From CBDBES01 sp965204465 (lineage in GTDB: Bacteria > Spirochaetota > Leptospiria > Turneriellales > CBDBES01): a stretch of DNA of 64,000 nt. Below are positions 17,474-26,415 of this stretch, in pieces. Under the pieces are notes generated by a model. That model saw only the letters and a list, made by a program, of their open reading frames with translations, did not search any database and was not told the origin of the DNA. The stretch lies in assembly GCA_965204465.1 (NCBI GenBank), contig CBDBES010000002.1, positions 62,001 to 126,000 of the forward strand, read 5' to 3'. How positions within the stretch are numbered: the stretch's first letter is position 1; each line of letters begins with the position of its first letter. The translations under genes were made by a program, and so were the position numbers.

Positions 17474-18826
17474 ATGAATAATAAAAAACACTTGAATAAA
17501 ACTACTTATAAGCTATGGGGGATATTGCTGATCCTATGTTATAACTGTAGTAAGCCTATACCTGTCAATGAAATGGGTTTAGCTAAACATGAAATTGATA
17601 CAGCCGCATCTGTAAGAGCAGAAGAATATGCTCCTAATGAATATGAAAGCGCAAAAAGAGCTTTATTCGAATCTCATGATAATATGGGTAAAGGGGATAT
17701 GCAAAAGGCTTTTACAAAATCCATGGAAGCCCGAGAACTTGCCATAGAAGCCTTCAATATTTCTGCTCCTAAATTAGTTGCAGAAACTCGTAAAGAGGCC
17801 AAAAAAGCAATCAAAGAAGCTGAGTCTACTTTCGCAGAAGAATTTGCCCAGGAAACATTCAAGAACAGCCGTGACTTTTTAGCGAAAGGAGATAAATCCA
17901 AAGAACAAAATGAGTATATGGAAGCTTATAATCAGCTTAAAACTTCTAAAAAACTTGCCGAAAAAGCCAAAGAGATTTCGGAAAGACAAATAGAAGAAAT
18001 GAATTCAGAATTGAATGAAATTGAAAGTATTATCCTACAGGCAAAAGCATATAAAGTAGAGGGGGGAGAGGTTCCTGGTAAAATAAAAGAAGCAGAAGAT
18101 GCATATATAGCAGTAAAGGAGAAATTAGATAAATTAGAATTGAAAAATATAAATCAGGAAATAGCAAACGCAAGACAAAAAGCAAAAGGAGCGCTTCAGC
18201 TGGCTCTAGGTTATCATGCTACAAAAAACTATAAAGAAGCAAAAGAAGAAGTACGGTCAGCAGACGAATCAATTACTTCTTTAAAAAGTGATATCAAAAA
18301 AAATAAGGGGCTTAGTAAAGCCATTGCAAATGATAATGAAAGCCAATATCTATTGAAAGCCGCTCAAGATAGTTTAGTCGTTGCAAAAGAATCTTTGACA
18401 GAAGCTAAAAAAACTTTAGACAATAAAGAGTATGATTCTTCCATAATTCATTCTGAAGAAGCAAAAAGGTTAGCTCAAATAGCAAAAAATCAGTTACCAG
18501 AAATAATGCAGATCATTAAAGAAAAATTTAAAGATCATTTAAAAGTCACTTCTGCAACAGATACTTCATTGCCAGAAGGATGGAAGAGATATAAGGTGCG
18601 AAATATACCCAATAAAAGAGATTGCTTATGGAGAATTGCTGGTTATAAGTTCATTTATGGAGATCCGACCATTTGGAGAAAAATTTATAAGGCCAACAAA
18701 TCAAAAATACCAAATGCGAATTTAATTTATCCTGGGCAGGTTTTTGATATACCTCCTAAGAATGATCCTTTACCCAATAATAAAAAAAAGAAAACCAAGT
18801 CAAAAAGAAGTAATACTATTGAATAG
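17474..18826 (+). CDS. LysM-containing helical lipoprotein
   Basis: A 450-residue protein with a spirochaete-type lipoprotein signal: basic start, hydrophobic WGILLILCYN and acceptor Cys in the relaxed box LCYNC (about residue 25). Residues 40-370 are alanine-, lysine- and glutamate-rich helical repeats, many with the A-x6-A/Y-x3-A spacing of DUF4398/TPR-like spirochaetal lipoproteins. Residues about 375-425 form a C-terminal LysM module (DCLWRIAGYKFIYGDPTIW, LIYPGQVFDIP). It probably tethers the outer or inner membrane to murein. A small terminator follows the stop. Confidence 0.82.
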   Translation: MNNKKHLNKTTYKLWGILLILCYNCSKPIPVNEMGLAKHEIDTAASVRAEEYAPNEYESAKRALFESHDNMGKGDMQKAFTKSMEARELAIEAFNISAPKLVAETRKEAKKAIKEAESTFAEEFAQETFKNSRDFLAKGDKSKEQNEYMEAYNQLKTSKKLAEKAKEISERQIEEMNSELNEIESIILQAKAYKVEGGEVPGKIKEAEDAYIAVKEKLDKLELKNINQEIANARQKAKGALQLALGYHATKNYKEAKEEVRSADESITSLKSDIKKNKGLSKAIANDNESQYLLKAAQDSLVVAKESLTEAKKTLDNKEYDSSIIHSEEAKRLAQIAKNQLPEIMQIIKEKFKDHLKVTSATDTSLPEGWKRYKVRNIPNKRDCLWRIAGYKFIYGDPTIWRKIYKANKSKIPNANLIYPGQVFDIPPKNDPLPNNKKKKTKSKRSNTIE

Positions 18827-18846
18827 AATATAAAGCTCTTTATCCC

Positions 18847-18870
18847 TGAATATAAATATTCAATTTTTTA
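18847..18870 (+). terminator. Short intrinsic terminator after the LysM lipoprotein gene
   Basis: A 6-bp stem TGAATA/TATTCA with a TAAA loop is followed by ATTTTTT. It is about 20 bp past the stop codon. The stem is short and AT-rich, so strength is uncertain. Confidence 0.5.
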
Positions 18871-19016
18871 TGACCTCATTTGTTTAATGAATTTTCATTA
18901 TGTTAGTTTATTCAGGAAAACTTATTCTATGTATTTATTTTAAATGTAAATTGAATTTTAGAAAATATGGTCTTATTGCCAGATAGGAATCAAAATTAAT
19001 TTTTTAGGGAGATATT

Positions 19017-20396
19017 ATGATCAAGAAAAGAAAAACAACATTAGAAAAAAAAGAAAACTTAAATTTAAGTGATGAAATACCTGAAGAGAATAATCAGGAT
19101 ACGAAAAATGGTCAAAGTGGGATAAAAAATAAAAGTGGAAACAAGCAAAACATCAGCCAACTCAAGCTCAAGAGTATGGAGGAGCTATTTAAAATAGCCG
19201 AAGAGCTTAATATACAGAGCCCAAATACTCTAAAGAAACCAGCCCTTATATTTTCTATCTTGCAAGAGCAAGCAGGAGGAGAAAATAGTCTGGTCTATGC
19301 AGATGGTATATTAGAAATACTTCCTGATGGTTATGGTTTTTTACGATCTTCAAATTATAATTATATCGCAGGCCCTGACGACATCTATGTGAGTCCTTCT
19401 CAAATACGCATGCTTGGTCTAAGAAAAGGGGATAAGGTATATGGACAGATCAGATTACCCAGAGACAATGAACGCTTCTTTGCTATACTTAGAGTAGAAA
19501 AAATAAATGATGATGTCGTGGAGAAGGCTCATCGTAGGGTGCATTTTGATAATTTAACCCCTTTATATCCTGAGATCAAACTCAATCTGGAAACTTCTCT
19601 TAATAAAGTATCCACTCGTATTTTAGACCTCATAACACCTATTGGTAAAGGCCAAAGAGCATTGATCGTAGCCCCACCCCGCACAGGTAAGACGATTTTA
19701 TTGCAAAACATTGCAAATGCGATCGTAGAGAATCACAGTGAAGTGATACTCATTGTATTGTTGATTGATGAGCGTCCCGAAGAAGTTACTGATATGGATC
19801 GAAACGTGCAAGGAGAAGTGATAAGTTCTACCTTTGATGAACCAGCCTCAAGGCATGTGCAAGTAGCAGAAATGGTATTAGAGAAAGCAAAACGTTTGGT
19901 TGAACATAAAAAAGATGTTGTAATCCTTCTTGATTCCATTACAAGACTTGCGAGAGCCTATAATCAGGTAATCCCTTCTTCAGGTAAGGTTCTATCAGGT
20001 GGCGTAGATTCAAATGCGTTGCATAAACCAAAAAGGTTCTTTGGAGCTGCCAGAAATATTGAAGAAGGCGGAAGTTTAACCATCATTGCTACTGCATTAA
20101 TAGATACTGGTTCTAAAATGGATGAAGTTATTTTTGAAGAATTTAAAGGAACCGGTAATATGGAAGTTCACCTGGACAGAAAGCTGATCGACAAGAGGAT
20201 CTTTCCTGCCATTGATATCAACAAATCAGGTACCCGAAAAGAAGAATTATTGATCGATAAAGAATATTTAAACAGAATTTGGATACTCAGAAAAGTAATT
20301 TCCCCTCTGTCTCCCGTTGAAAGTATGGAGCTTCTGTTAGATAAGATCAAATCTACTAAAGATAATAAAACATTTTTAGATAGTATGAACACATAG
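19017..20396 (+). CDS. rho: Transcription termination factor Rho
   Basis: Hexameric RNA-dependent ATPase that ends transcription at unstructured RNA. The 459-residue protein has a polar N-terminal extension (about 1-45), the Rho_N helical region (LKSMEELFKIAEEL), the cold-shock-like RNA-binding domain (ILEILPDGYGFLRS, about 100-170) and the RecA-like ATPase core with Walker A VAPPRTGKT, VLLIDERPEEVTDM, Walker B DVVILLDSITRLARAYN, and GGVDSNALHKPKRFFGAARN. A ribosome-binding site (AGGGAG) precedes the ATG. All functional motifs look intact. Confidence 0.97.
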   Translation: MIKKRKTTLEKKENLNLSDEIPEENNQDTKNGQSGIKNKSGNKQNISQLKLKSMEELFKIAEELNIQSPNTLKKPALIFSILQEQAGGENSLVYADGILEILPDGYGFLRSSNYNYIAGPDDIYVSPSQIRMLGLRKGDKVYGQIRLPRDNERFFAILRVEKINDDVVEKAHRRVHFDNLTPLYPEIKLNLETSLNKVSTRILDLITPIGKGQRALIVAPPRTGKTILLQNIANAIVENHSEVILIVLLIDERPEEVTDMDRNVQGEVISSTFDEPASRHVQVAEMVLEKAKRLVEHKKDVVILLDSITRLARAYNQVIPSSGKVLSGGVDSNALHKPKRFFGAARNIEEGGSLTIIATALIDTGSKMDEVIFEEFKGTGNMEVHLDRKLIDKRIFPAIDINKSGTRKEELLIDKEYLNRIWILRKVISPLSPVESMELLLDKIKSTKDNKTFLDSMNT

Positions 20397-20759
20397 ACAA
20401 ACAGATTATCAAATTTATATCTACATTTTGCTATTCTATCTAAAACAAAAGATTATTCTGGCCCATTATACTAAAAAACTTAAAATAAAGATTCTGGTTA
20501 AAAGTAGTTTACGAGTTAATTAAAATAATGAATTTCATAAAAAAAAGCTTGACAAATCATATAAAATTCTGTATTCTTTGTCCCTATATTAATATATACT
20601 CTTGGAATGTGATATAATATTTTAATTTTTTCTTAGTGAAATCAAACAAACATAGTATTTATTTAGGTATATTGATCGTCATAATTTATTTTAGACAACT
20701 CTATATGCCGATAAAAATCTATAAAACCACCAAAAACAATTTAACTCTATAGGAAAGCA
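20397..20759 (+). promoter_or_regulatory. 363-bp leader region of rpoD
   Basis: No gene is seen here. It contains the strong sigma-70 promoter at 20549-20577 and a 5' leader of about 170 bases before the ribosome-binding site (AGGAAAG) and ATG at 20760. No clear terminator for rho was found in the first 60 bp. Confidence 0.55.
20549..20577 (+). promoter_or_regulatory. Consensus-like sigma-70 promoter for rpoD
   Basis: TTGACA (20549-20554) and TATTCT (20572-20577) are separated by exactly 17 bp, the best -35/-10 pair seen in the window. It sits about 180 bp before the rpoD start, so the primary sigma factor gene probably drives its own synthesis. Confidence 0.8.
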
Positions 20760-22718
20760 ATGGAATTAGAACAACTGCCTGAAATACAAAAGATCATCAG
20801 CATTGGTAAAGCCAATAGTGAAATCACTTATGATGAAATAAATAATATATTACCTGAAAAACTTACCAATTCAGACAAGATCGACGATGTTTTCATCCTC
20901 TTAAATCAATATGGAATTGAAATTATAGAAGAATATGATCGCAAGAAGGTACATGGAGGACTTGCTTTTGAGAATAAATTACAAAGTCCTTATTTGAATA
21001 TATCTACCTTGGCAGAGAAGAAAATCCCAGCCTTTGTATATGAAGAATTAAAGAAAAAAGGGTATAATATTGATCCCCCAGGAAAGATCAATATGAGCAT
21101 CCAAGACCTGGCTATATACTTCATGGGGAAAGGATACGATATCGAAGTATTAAGTGAAGTCCTGAGAAAAAAGAAGAGTTTAGAAACTGAAAAAATAAAG
21201 AAAAGCGGTAAAGAAAAGAGTAGCGTATCCAATGCAGATGAACCCGTAAAGTTATACCTGGAAGAGATAAGTAAAGTATCTCTTATTTCAGGTAGCAAAG
21301 AAGTTGAACTGGCAAAAAGAATAGAAGTAGGCGAAAATATTATTGAAGATGCTATCTTGAAATCATCTCTTTTAAGAAATTCATTTATTAGATACTATCC
21401 AAAGGTAAAGATCAATGTAGTCAGAATTGTTGAAATTTGCAGATCATCTAAAACCTACTATGTTTCGCAAAAAGAAAAAGAAGATATACGTGCAAGTTTC
21501 TTGGCCGAAATGGAAAAAGTAATTGCGATTGATAAAGATATACAGGCGCTAAAATCAAAATTAAAGAGATATACTCATAGGAGTAAAAAGCATCAGAATA
21601 TATGGGCTGAAATCTTGAAATTGGAAAATAAGTCCAGTGAATATATGATCAAAATTGGAGTATCTCAAAAAGAATTAAGCAAATACATAAATAAAGTCAA
21701 AAGTATGGTATTCCGCATCAAAGAGATAAAACGTCATTTTCTTAGATTGAAAGAGAAATATGGTCACGATGTCAAAGTAATAAAGAACTTTAACCGCCAT
21801 ATTGAAAAAAATGAAAAGTTAGACCATATAGCCAAAGAAATGGGAGCTCCCATAGAGGAAATCAAGAATGTAATTAAGGATATTCGTAATAACGAAAGAA
21901 AACTAAGAAGAATGGAACAAGAAGCAGGATCTCCTACATTGATTATATTGTCATGGGGTGAAAAAGTAGCTCGTGGGCAGCGTGAAATCGAAATGGCAAA
22001 AAAAGAATTGATCAATGCTAATTTACGCCTGGTAGTATCCATTGCCAAAAGATTTGCAAATAGGGGGATTCATTTTTTTGATCTTATACAAGAAGGTAAT
22101 ATTGGTTTAATGCGCGCTGTTGAGAAATTCGAGTATCGCAAAGGTTATAAATTTTCTACCTATGCAGCTTGGTGGATCCGACAAGCAATCACAAGGGCTA
22201 TTTCAGACCAAGCTAAAACAATTCGCATACCAAGTCATATGATTGAGCAGATCAATAAAGTTAATCGCGAAATCCGTTTATTCTTGCAAGAAACAGGAAG
22301 AGAACCAAATGACATTGAAGTAGCAGAAAGATTAGGTTGGCCTTCTAATAAGGTGAAGAAAGTGAAGAATGTTGCTAAGGATCCGGTATCATTAGCATCT
22401 TCAATAGGAGAAGACGAAGACTCTGAATTAGGAGATTTCATAGAAGATAAAAAAGTAGAAACTCCAATCATAGCAATATCCCAATCTATTTTAACAGAGC
22501 AAATTAAACAAGTACTGGCTACATTACCTGCAAGAGAACAAAAAGTAATTCGTATGCGTTTTGGTTTAGATGATGGTTATACTCATACTCTCGAAGAAGT
22601 GGGCTATGTATTTAAGGTGACTAGAGAAAGAATCCGCCAAATTGAAGCAAAGGCTCTTAGAAGGCTCAGAACGCCTACCAAATTAAGAAAATTAAAAGAT
22701 TTCTTAGATCAAAACTAG
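20760..22718 (+). CDS. rpoD: Primary RNA polymerase sigma factor RpoD (sigma-70)
   Basis: A 652-residue group 1 sigma factor. Region 1.1 (about 1-80) is followed by region 1.2 (DEPVKLYLEEISKVSLIS), a non-conserved insert (about 200-380, Lys-rich helical), then region 2 (NLRLVVSIAKRFANRG, FDLIQEGNIGLMRAVEKFEY, YAAWWIRQAITRAISDQ), region 3 and region 4 (MRFGLDDGYTHTLEEVG, FKVTRERIRQIEAKALRRLR). It directs RNA polymerase to housekeeping promoters. The aromatic and basic residues for -10 and -35 recognition are present. Confidence 0.97.
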   Translation: MELEQLPEIQKIISIGKANSEITYDEINNILPEKLTNSDKIDDVFILLNQYGIEIIEEYDRKKVHGGLAFENKLQSPYLNISTLAEKKIPAFVYEELKKKGYNIDPPGKINMSIQDLAIYFMGKGYDIEVLSEVLRKKKSLETEKIKKSGKEKSSVSNADEPVKLYLEEISKVSLISGSKEVELAKRIEVGENIIEDAILKSSLLRNSFIRYYPKVKINVVRIVEICRSSKTYYVSQKEKEDIRASFLAEMEKVIAIDKDIQALKSKLKRYTHRSKKHQNIWAEILKLENKSSEYMIKIGVSQKELSKYINKVKSMVFRIKEIKRHFLRLKEKYGHDVKVIKNFNRHIEKNEKLDHIAKEMGAPIEEIKNVIKDIRNNERKLRRMEQEAGSPTLIILSWGEKVARGQREIEMAKKELINANLRLVVSIAKRFANRGIHFFDLIQEGNIGLMRAVEKFEYRKGYKFSTYAAWWIRQAITRAISDQAKTIRIPSHMIEQINKVNREIRLFLQETGREPNDIEVAERLGWPSNKVKKVKNVAKDPVSLASSIGEDEDSELGDFIEDKKVETPIIAISQSILTEQIKQVLATLPAREQKVIRMRFGLDDGYTHTLEEVGYVFKVTRERIRQIEAKALRRLRTPTKLRKLKDFLDQN

Positions 22719-22853
22719 GCTGCGCTAACCTCAAAAGATATCTTATTATAGAATTGTATAAATTTGATTACAAATAAATGATAAATAATATGTTTTACTG
22801 CATATGTCCACTGCGGGCATGGCACCATAAACATTCAGAGTGAGGGATATCAA

Positions 22854-23606
22854 ATGGGATGTAAATATGATGATTTAAGAGATTCAGCTGTTATTATAAC
22901 AGGTGCAGCAAGGGGGATTGGTAGATCCACCGCTCATATGTTTGCCGATCAGGGGGCAAACGTTGCCATTTCAGATATTTCTAAAGATGCCCTAAAAAAA
23001 ACTTCTGAAGAGATTACTGCAAAAGGAGTAAAGACATTGGCCATACCATGCGATATAGCAAATCAGAAACAGGTAAAAGAAATGTTTCATCAAGTGAAGG
23101 ATGAATGGGGCAAGATAGACACATTGGTAAATAATGCGGGAATCATAGCAGATAGTCTTTTTTTAAGAATGGATACAGAAAAATGGAATAAGGTGATTGA
23201 CGTAAATTTAAACGGAACATTTTATTGTTCCTTAGAAGCCTTCCATATAATGCGAAAAGCCAGAAAAGGTTGCATCATTAATATTTCTTCTATATCAGCG
23301 CTTGGAAATATAGGACAGACCAATTATTCCGCATCTAAAGCGGGGATACTTGGTTTAACCAAATCTATTGCAAAAGAAGTTACTAGAATGGGTATCAGAG
23401 TAAATGCTGTAGCTCCTGGCTTTGTAAGAACCACTATGACAGATCAACTTCCAGATAATGCAAAAAATAAAACGGAGCAGAATTTATTAAGAAGAATGGC
23501 GCAACCAGAAGAAATAGCAAATGTAATTGTATTTTTGGCATCAGAATCCTCTGGTTTTATAGTTGGTCAAACTATTTTTGTTGATGGCGGTGCGGTTAGT
23601 ATATAA
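22854..23606 (+). CDS. fabG: 3-oxoacyl-ACP reductase FabG
   Basis: NADPH-dependent short-chain dehydrogenase of fatty-acid elongation, 250 residues. It has the Rossmann TGAARGIGRS motif, the NAG motif (VNNAGI), a catalytic Ser in NISSISALG and the Y-x3-K pair in NYSASKAG. The C-terminus (FIVGQTIFVDGGAV) is typical. GAGTGAGGGA before the ATG is a usable ribosome-binding site. The ACP gene follows after 78 bp, the classical fabG-acpP order. A small imperfect hairpin (ATGTCC/GGGCAT) lies about 45 bp upstream of the start. Confidence 0.93.
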   Translation: MGCKYDDLRDSAVIITGAARGIGRSTAHMFADQGANVAISDISKDALKKTSEEITAKGVKTLAIPCDIANQKQVKEMFHQVKDEWGKIDTLVNNAGIIADSLFLRMDTEKWNKVIDVNLNGTFYCSLEAFHIMRKARKGCIINISSISALGNIGQTNYSASKAGILGLTKSIAKEVTRMGIRVNAVAPGFVRTTMTDQLPDNAKNKTEQNLLRRMAQPEEIANVIVFLASESSGFIVGQTIFVDGGAVSI

Positions 23607-23684
23607 TGAAATGTTCTATTATTTTTCAAATATATAGAAGTGAAACCACATGTTTTCACTGAAAAAAAATTACAGGAGGTACTC

Positions 23685-23918
23685 ATGGCTGTTGATTTAG
23701 ATAAAGTAAAGAAGATTATCTCAGAACAACTAGGGGTTGATGCAAGTGAAATCACACCTGAATCCCATTTTATTGATGATTTAGGCGCTGACTCTCTTGA
23801 TACTGTCGAGTTGGTTATGCAGTTAGAAGAGGAATATGGTCTGGAGATTCCTGATGAAGATGCAGAAAAAATTCAGACTGTCGGTGATGTTGTAAAGTAT
23901 ATTGAAGAACATACCTAA
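23685..23918 (+). CDS. acpP: Acyl carrier protein
   Basis: A 77-residue acidic four-helix carrier with the phosphopantetheine site Ser in GADSLDTVEL. It carries growing acyl chains for fatty-acid and lipid A synthesis (LpxC lies elsewhere in the window). The ATG at 23685 is chosen because AGGAGGT lies 5 bp upstream and the protein then begins MAVDLDKVKK like other ACPs; an in-frame upstream GTG at 23640 is unlikely. It sits between fabG and rnc. The hairpin at 23937-23966 follows the stop. Confidence 0.96.
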   Translation: MAVDLDKVKKIISEQLGVDASEITPESHFIDDLGADSLDTVELVMQLEEEYGLEIPDEDAEKIQTVGDVVKYIEEHT

Positions 23919-23936
23919 AAAATAGAAAATTAATAT

Positions 23937-23966
23937 AAGGGAGTTAAATTTTTTATTAGCTCCCTT
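23937..23966 (+). terminator. Hairpin after acpP
   Basis: AAGGGAG pairs with CTCCCTT, extended by three further pairs including one G-T, around an AT-rich loop. There is no clear T-run after it, so it may be a processing or stabilising hairpin rather than a full terminator. Confidence 0.5.
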
Positions 23967-24079
23967 CAGCTTAAAATATGGATTGTAATTATAACAATAG
24001 AGATATTTTTTGTTCTATTGCTTTATTCTTTTCATTATGAATGCAATAGCTATTCTTATTCATTCTATCTATTCATAAT

Positions 24080-24805
24080 ATGGACGAAAAAAGAAGAAAA
24101 AAAATTCTACTTTTTATTCGCCGGAATAAACTAGACGAAAGCACTATCTATTTGATCGACCAGGCTCTTACCCATAAAAGCTATGCAAATGAACAAAGTG
24201 CTACCAGACATGCTCCTAAATTGAATGAATACAACCAAAGATTAGAATTTTTAGGTGATGCCATATTAGGCATGATCATCGCAAAAGCATTCTATCTTGA
24301 ATTTCCAAATAATAACGAAGGCGATCTAACCCGTAAAAAAGCAAGAGCAGTATGTGAAGCAACCTTAGCCGATATTGGTAATCATATTGGAATTGGCAGG
24401 GTGATTCAAATGGGAAAAGGAGAAGTAAATACAAAGGGGTTTGAAAGGAAATCCTGTATAGGGGATGCTTTAGAATCACTGATAGGGGCTGTTTATTTGA
24501 ATAACGGATATGATGCCTGCGAAAAGTTTGTTTTGTCTCTTTGGAACCCTTACATAAAGCATGATAAAGTTGTTTTAGATAGCATTGATTATAAATCTAA
24601 ATTACAAGAATATATAATAAGATCAAAAAAGATCAGGCCTGAATATAAGGTGCTTTCTATAGGCGGTCCGGAGCATGAAAGGGAATATACTATTGGCCTT
24701 TTGATAGAAGGAAAACAATTATCCAGCGCGACCGCAAAAAGCAAAAAGAAGGCAGAACAACAAGCAGCAGAACATTATATGAAGCAGCTTCATTTAAAAG
24801 TCTAG
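24080..24805 (+). CDS. rnc: Ribonuclease III
   Basis: Double-strand RNA endonuclease for rRNA maturation and mRNA decay, 241 residues. The RNase III domain has the signature NQRLEFLGDAILGMI (metal-binding Glu and Asp), ALTHKSYANE and a later IGDALESLIGAVYL. The dsRNA-binding domain is at about 165-238 (DYKSKLQEYIIR, AKSKKKAEQQAAEHYMKQL). It follows acpP, as is usual in bacteria. Its stop overlaps the convergent lpdA stop by 4 bp. Confidence 0.96.
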   Translation: MDEKRRKKILLFIRRNKLDESTIYLIDQALTHKSYANEQSATRHAPKLNEYNQRLEFLGDAILGMIIAKAFYLEFPNNNEGDLTRKKARAVCEATLADIGNHIGIGRVIQMGKGEVNTKGFERKSCIGDALESLIGAVYLNNGYDACEKFVLSLWNPYIKHDKVVLDSIDYKSKLQEYIIRSKKIRPEYKVLSIGGPEHEREYTIGLLIEGKQLSSATAKSKKKAEQQAAEHYMKQLHLKV

Positions 24806-26202
24806 TAATTTACACTTTTATCCAATGCCTGTTCAACGCTTTCAAATACTGTCTCTGCCAGGGTGGGATGCGGGAAAACGGTATTCGATATTTCATCTGA
24901 AGTAAGCTCTCCTGCGCGGGCCAGCGAAATATTAGAGATCAATTCCGTAACATCTTCCCCCACAAAATGCGCCCCTAATATTTCCCCTGTTGTTTTATGT
25001 ACGTATGTTTTAATAAAACCAGTGGTATCTCCCAATGCAAGAGCCTTTCCGGATGCAATGAAAGGAAAGTTACCCTCTTTATAAGGAATACTTTGGGACT
25101 TTAACTGATCAGCAGTAAAACCAATAGAAGCAACCTGAGGCGAAGTGTATATGCAAGAAGGAACATTGCTATCCTCCAGAGGCTGTGGATTTTTACCAGC
25201 CGCTTTTTCAGCTACAATAACACCTTCTTTGGAAGCTTTATGAGCTAATTGCTTACCTGAGGCGACATCACCAATGGCAAATATATTAGAATGATTTTCA
25301 ACCATCCTAAAAGAATTGGTTTTTATCCGACCATTTTCAACTGTCGCATCTACATTCTCTAAACCAATATTTTCTATATTGGCTTTTATGCCAACTGCTA
25401 ATAATACCTTGTCAAAAGACATATTTTTTTTATCTTTCCCGTGTTGAATAGTAGCCTTAATGGTTCCTGCTTTTTCGACTAATTTTATGACATTTGCTTT
25501 TTCGTATATAAGAATACCCTTTTTCTCAAGAGATTTCTTTAATTCGATCGCCAAAAAACTTTCTTCTGCGGGAAGTATATGCTCGGCTGCCTCTGCCATG
25601 GTAACTTTTGAACCCAGGCAAGCAAAAAAATCGGAAAATTCACAACCAATGGCCCCCGCCCCTATTACCAAAAGATTTTTAGGCATATTTTTTAATAGCA
25701 TTGCTTCTTTATAGCTTACTATATTTTTAGAAAATTTCATATTGGGTAGTTCTTTGGCTCGCGCTCCTGTTGCAATACAGATATATTTTGCTTCTACCTC
25801 TTGGATAAGTTTGTTTTTACTATCAAAAATTTTTACATGATGGGGATCTGAAATATACCCTCTTCCCTTGATGCATTCAACTTTATATTTTTTCAATAAA
25901 TGATCCACGCCTCCGGAAAGCTGCTCTGCAATCTTTCTGGAACGATCTACAATTTGATCTAATTTAGGAGTTATTTTCCCTTTGAATTCAATTCCAAGGG
26001 ATATTTCGGAGGTTTTTGCATAGAAATGAGCAGATTCCAGCAATGCTTTCGTTGGGATACAACCCCAATTAAGACATATACCCCCTACTTTTTCTTTTTC
26101 AAGTACAAGAGTTTTTAGACCAAGCTGAGAAGCTCTTATTGCAGAAACATATCCTCCCGGACCTGATCCAATAACGACATAATCATATTTCTTTACTGAC
26201 AT
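24802..26202 (-). CDS. lpdA: Dihydrolipoyl dehydrogenase
   Basis: FAD-dependent E3 subunit that reoxidises lipoamide in 2-oxoacid dehydrogenase or glycine cleavage complexes, 466 residues. The FAD motif GSGPGGYVSAIRASQLG, the redox disulfide GGICLNWGCIPTKALL, the NAD motif VIGAGAIGCEFSDFFACLG, ATGARAKELP and the C-terminal catalytic His-Glu in HPTLAETVFE are all present. No E1 or E2 gene is nearby, so it is an orphan copy shared among complexes or part of a scattered system. Confidence 0.95.
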   Translation of the reverse strand: MSVKKYDYVVIGSGPGGYVSAIRASQLGLKTLVLEKEKVGGICLNWGCIPTKALLESAHFYAKTSEISLGIEFKGKITPKLDQIVDRSRKIAEQLSGGVDHLLKKYKVECIKGRGYISDPHHVKIFDSKNKLIQEVEAKYICIATGARAKELPNMKFSKNIVSYKEAMLLKNMPKNLLVIGAGAIGCEFSDFFACLGSKVTMAEAAEHILPAEESFLAIELKKSLEKKGILIYEKANVIKLVEKAGTIKATIQHGKDKKNMSFDKVLLAVGIKANIENIGLENVDATVENGRIKTNSFRMVENHSNIFAIGDVASGKQLAHKASKEGVIVAEKAAGKNPQPLEDSNVPSCIYTSPQVASIGFTADQLKSQSIPYKEGNFPFIASGKALALGDTTGFIKTYVHKTTGEILGAHFVGEDVTELISNISLARAGELTSDEISNTVFPHPTLAETVFESVEQALDKSVNY

Positions 26203-26415
26203 TTTTACTACCTCTGCGAAAAATTTTTGTACCTGACATTTTTCTTTATTTTATAGTCAAATGTAGAGTCAAGTTATTTAATATGATCAAAATACAATAG
26301 TATCTATAAAAAAACCTTTCCTCTATACATCGAAAAAATTATTTGTCTAATGCCCTACTCTCTTTAATCCTATCTTTTTTGCCTGGTTTTCTAAGGCTAA
26401 AGCAATTTATATAAT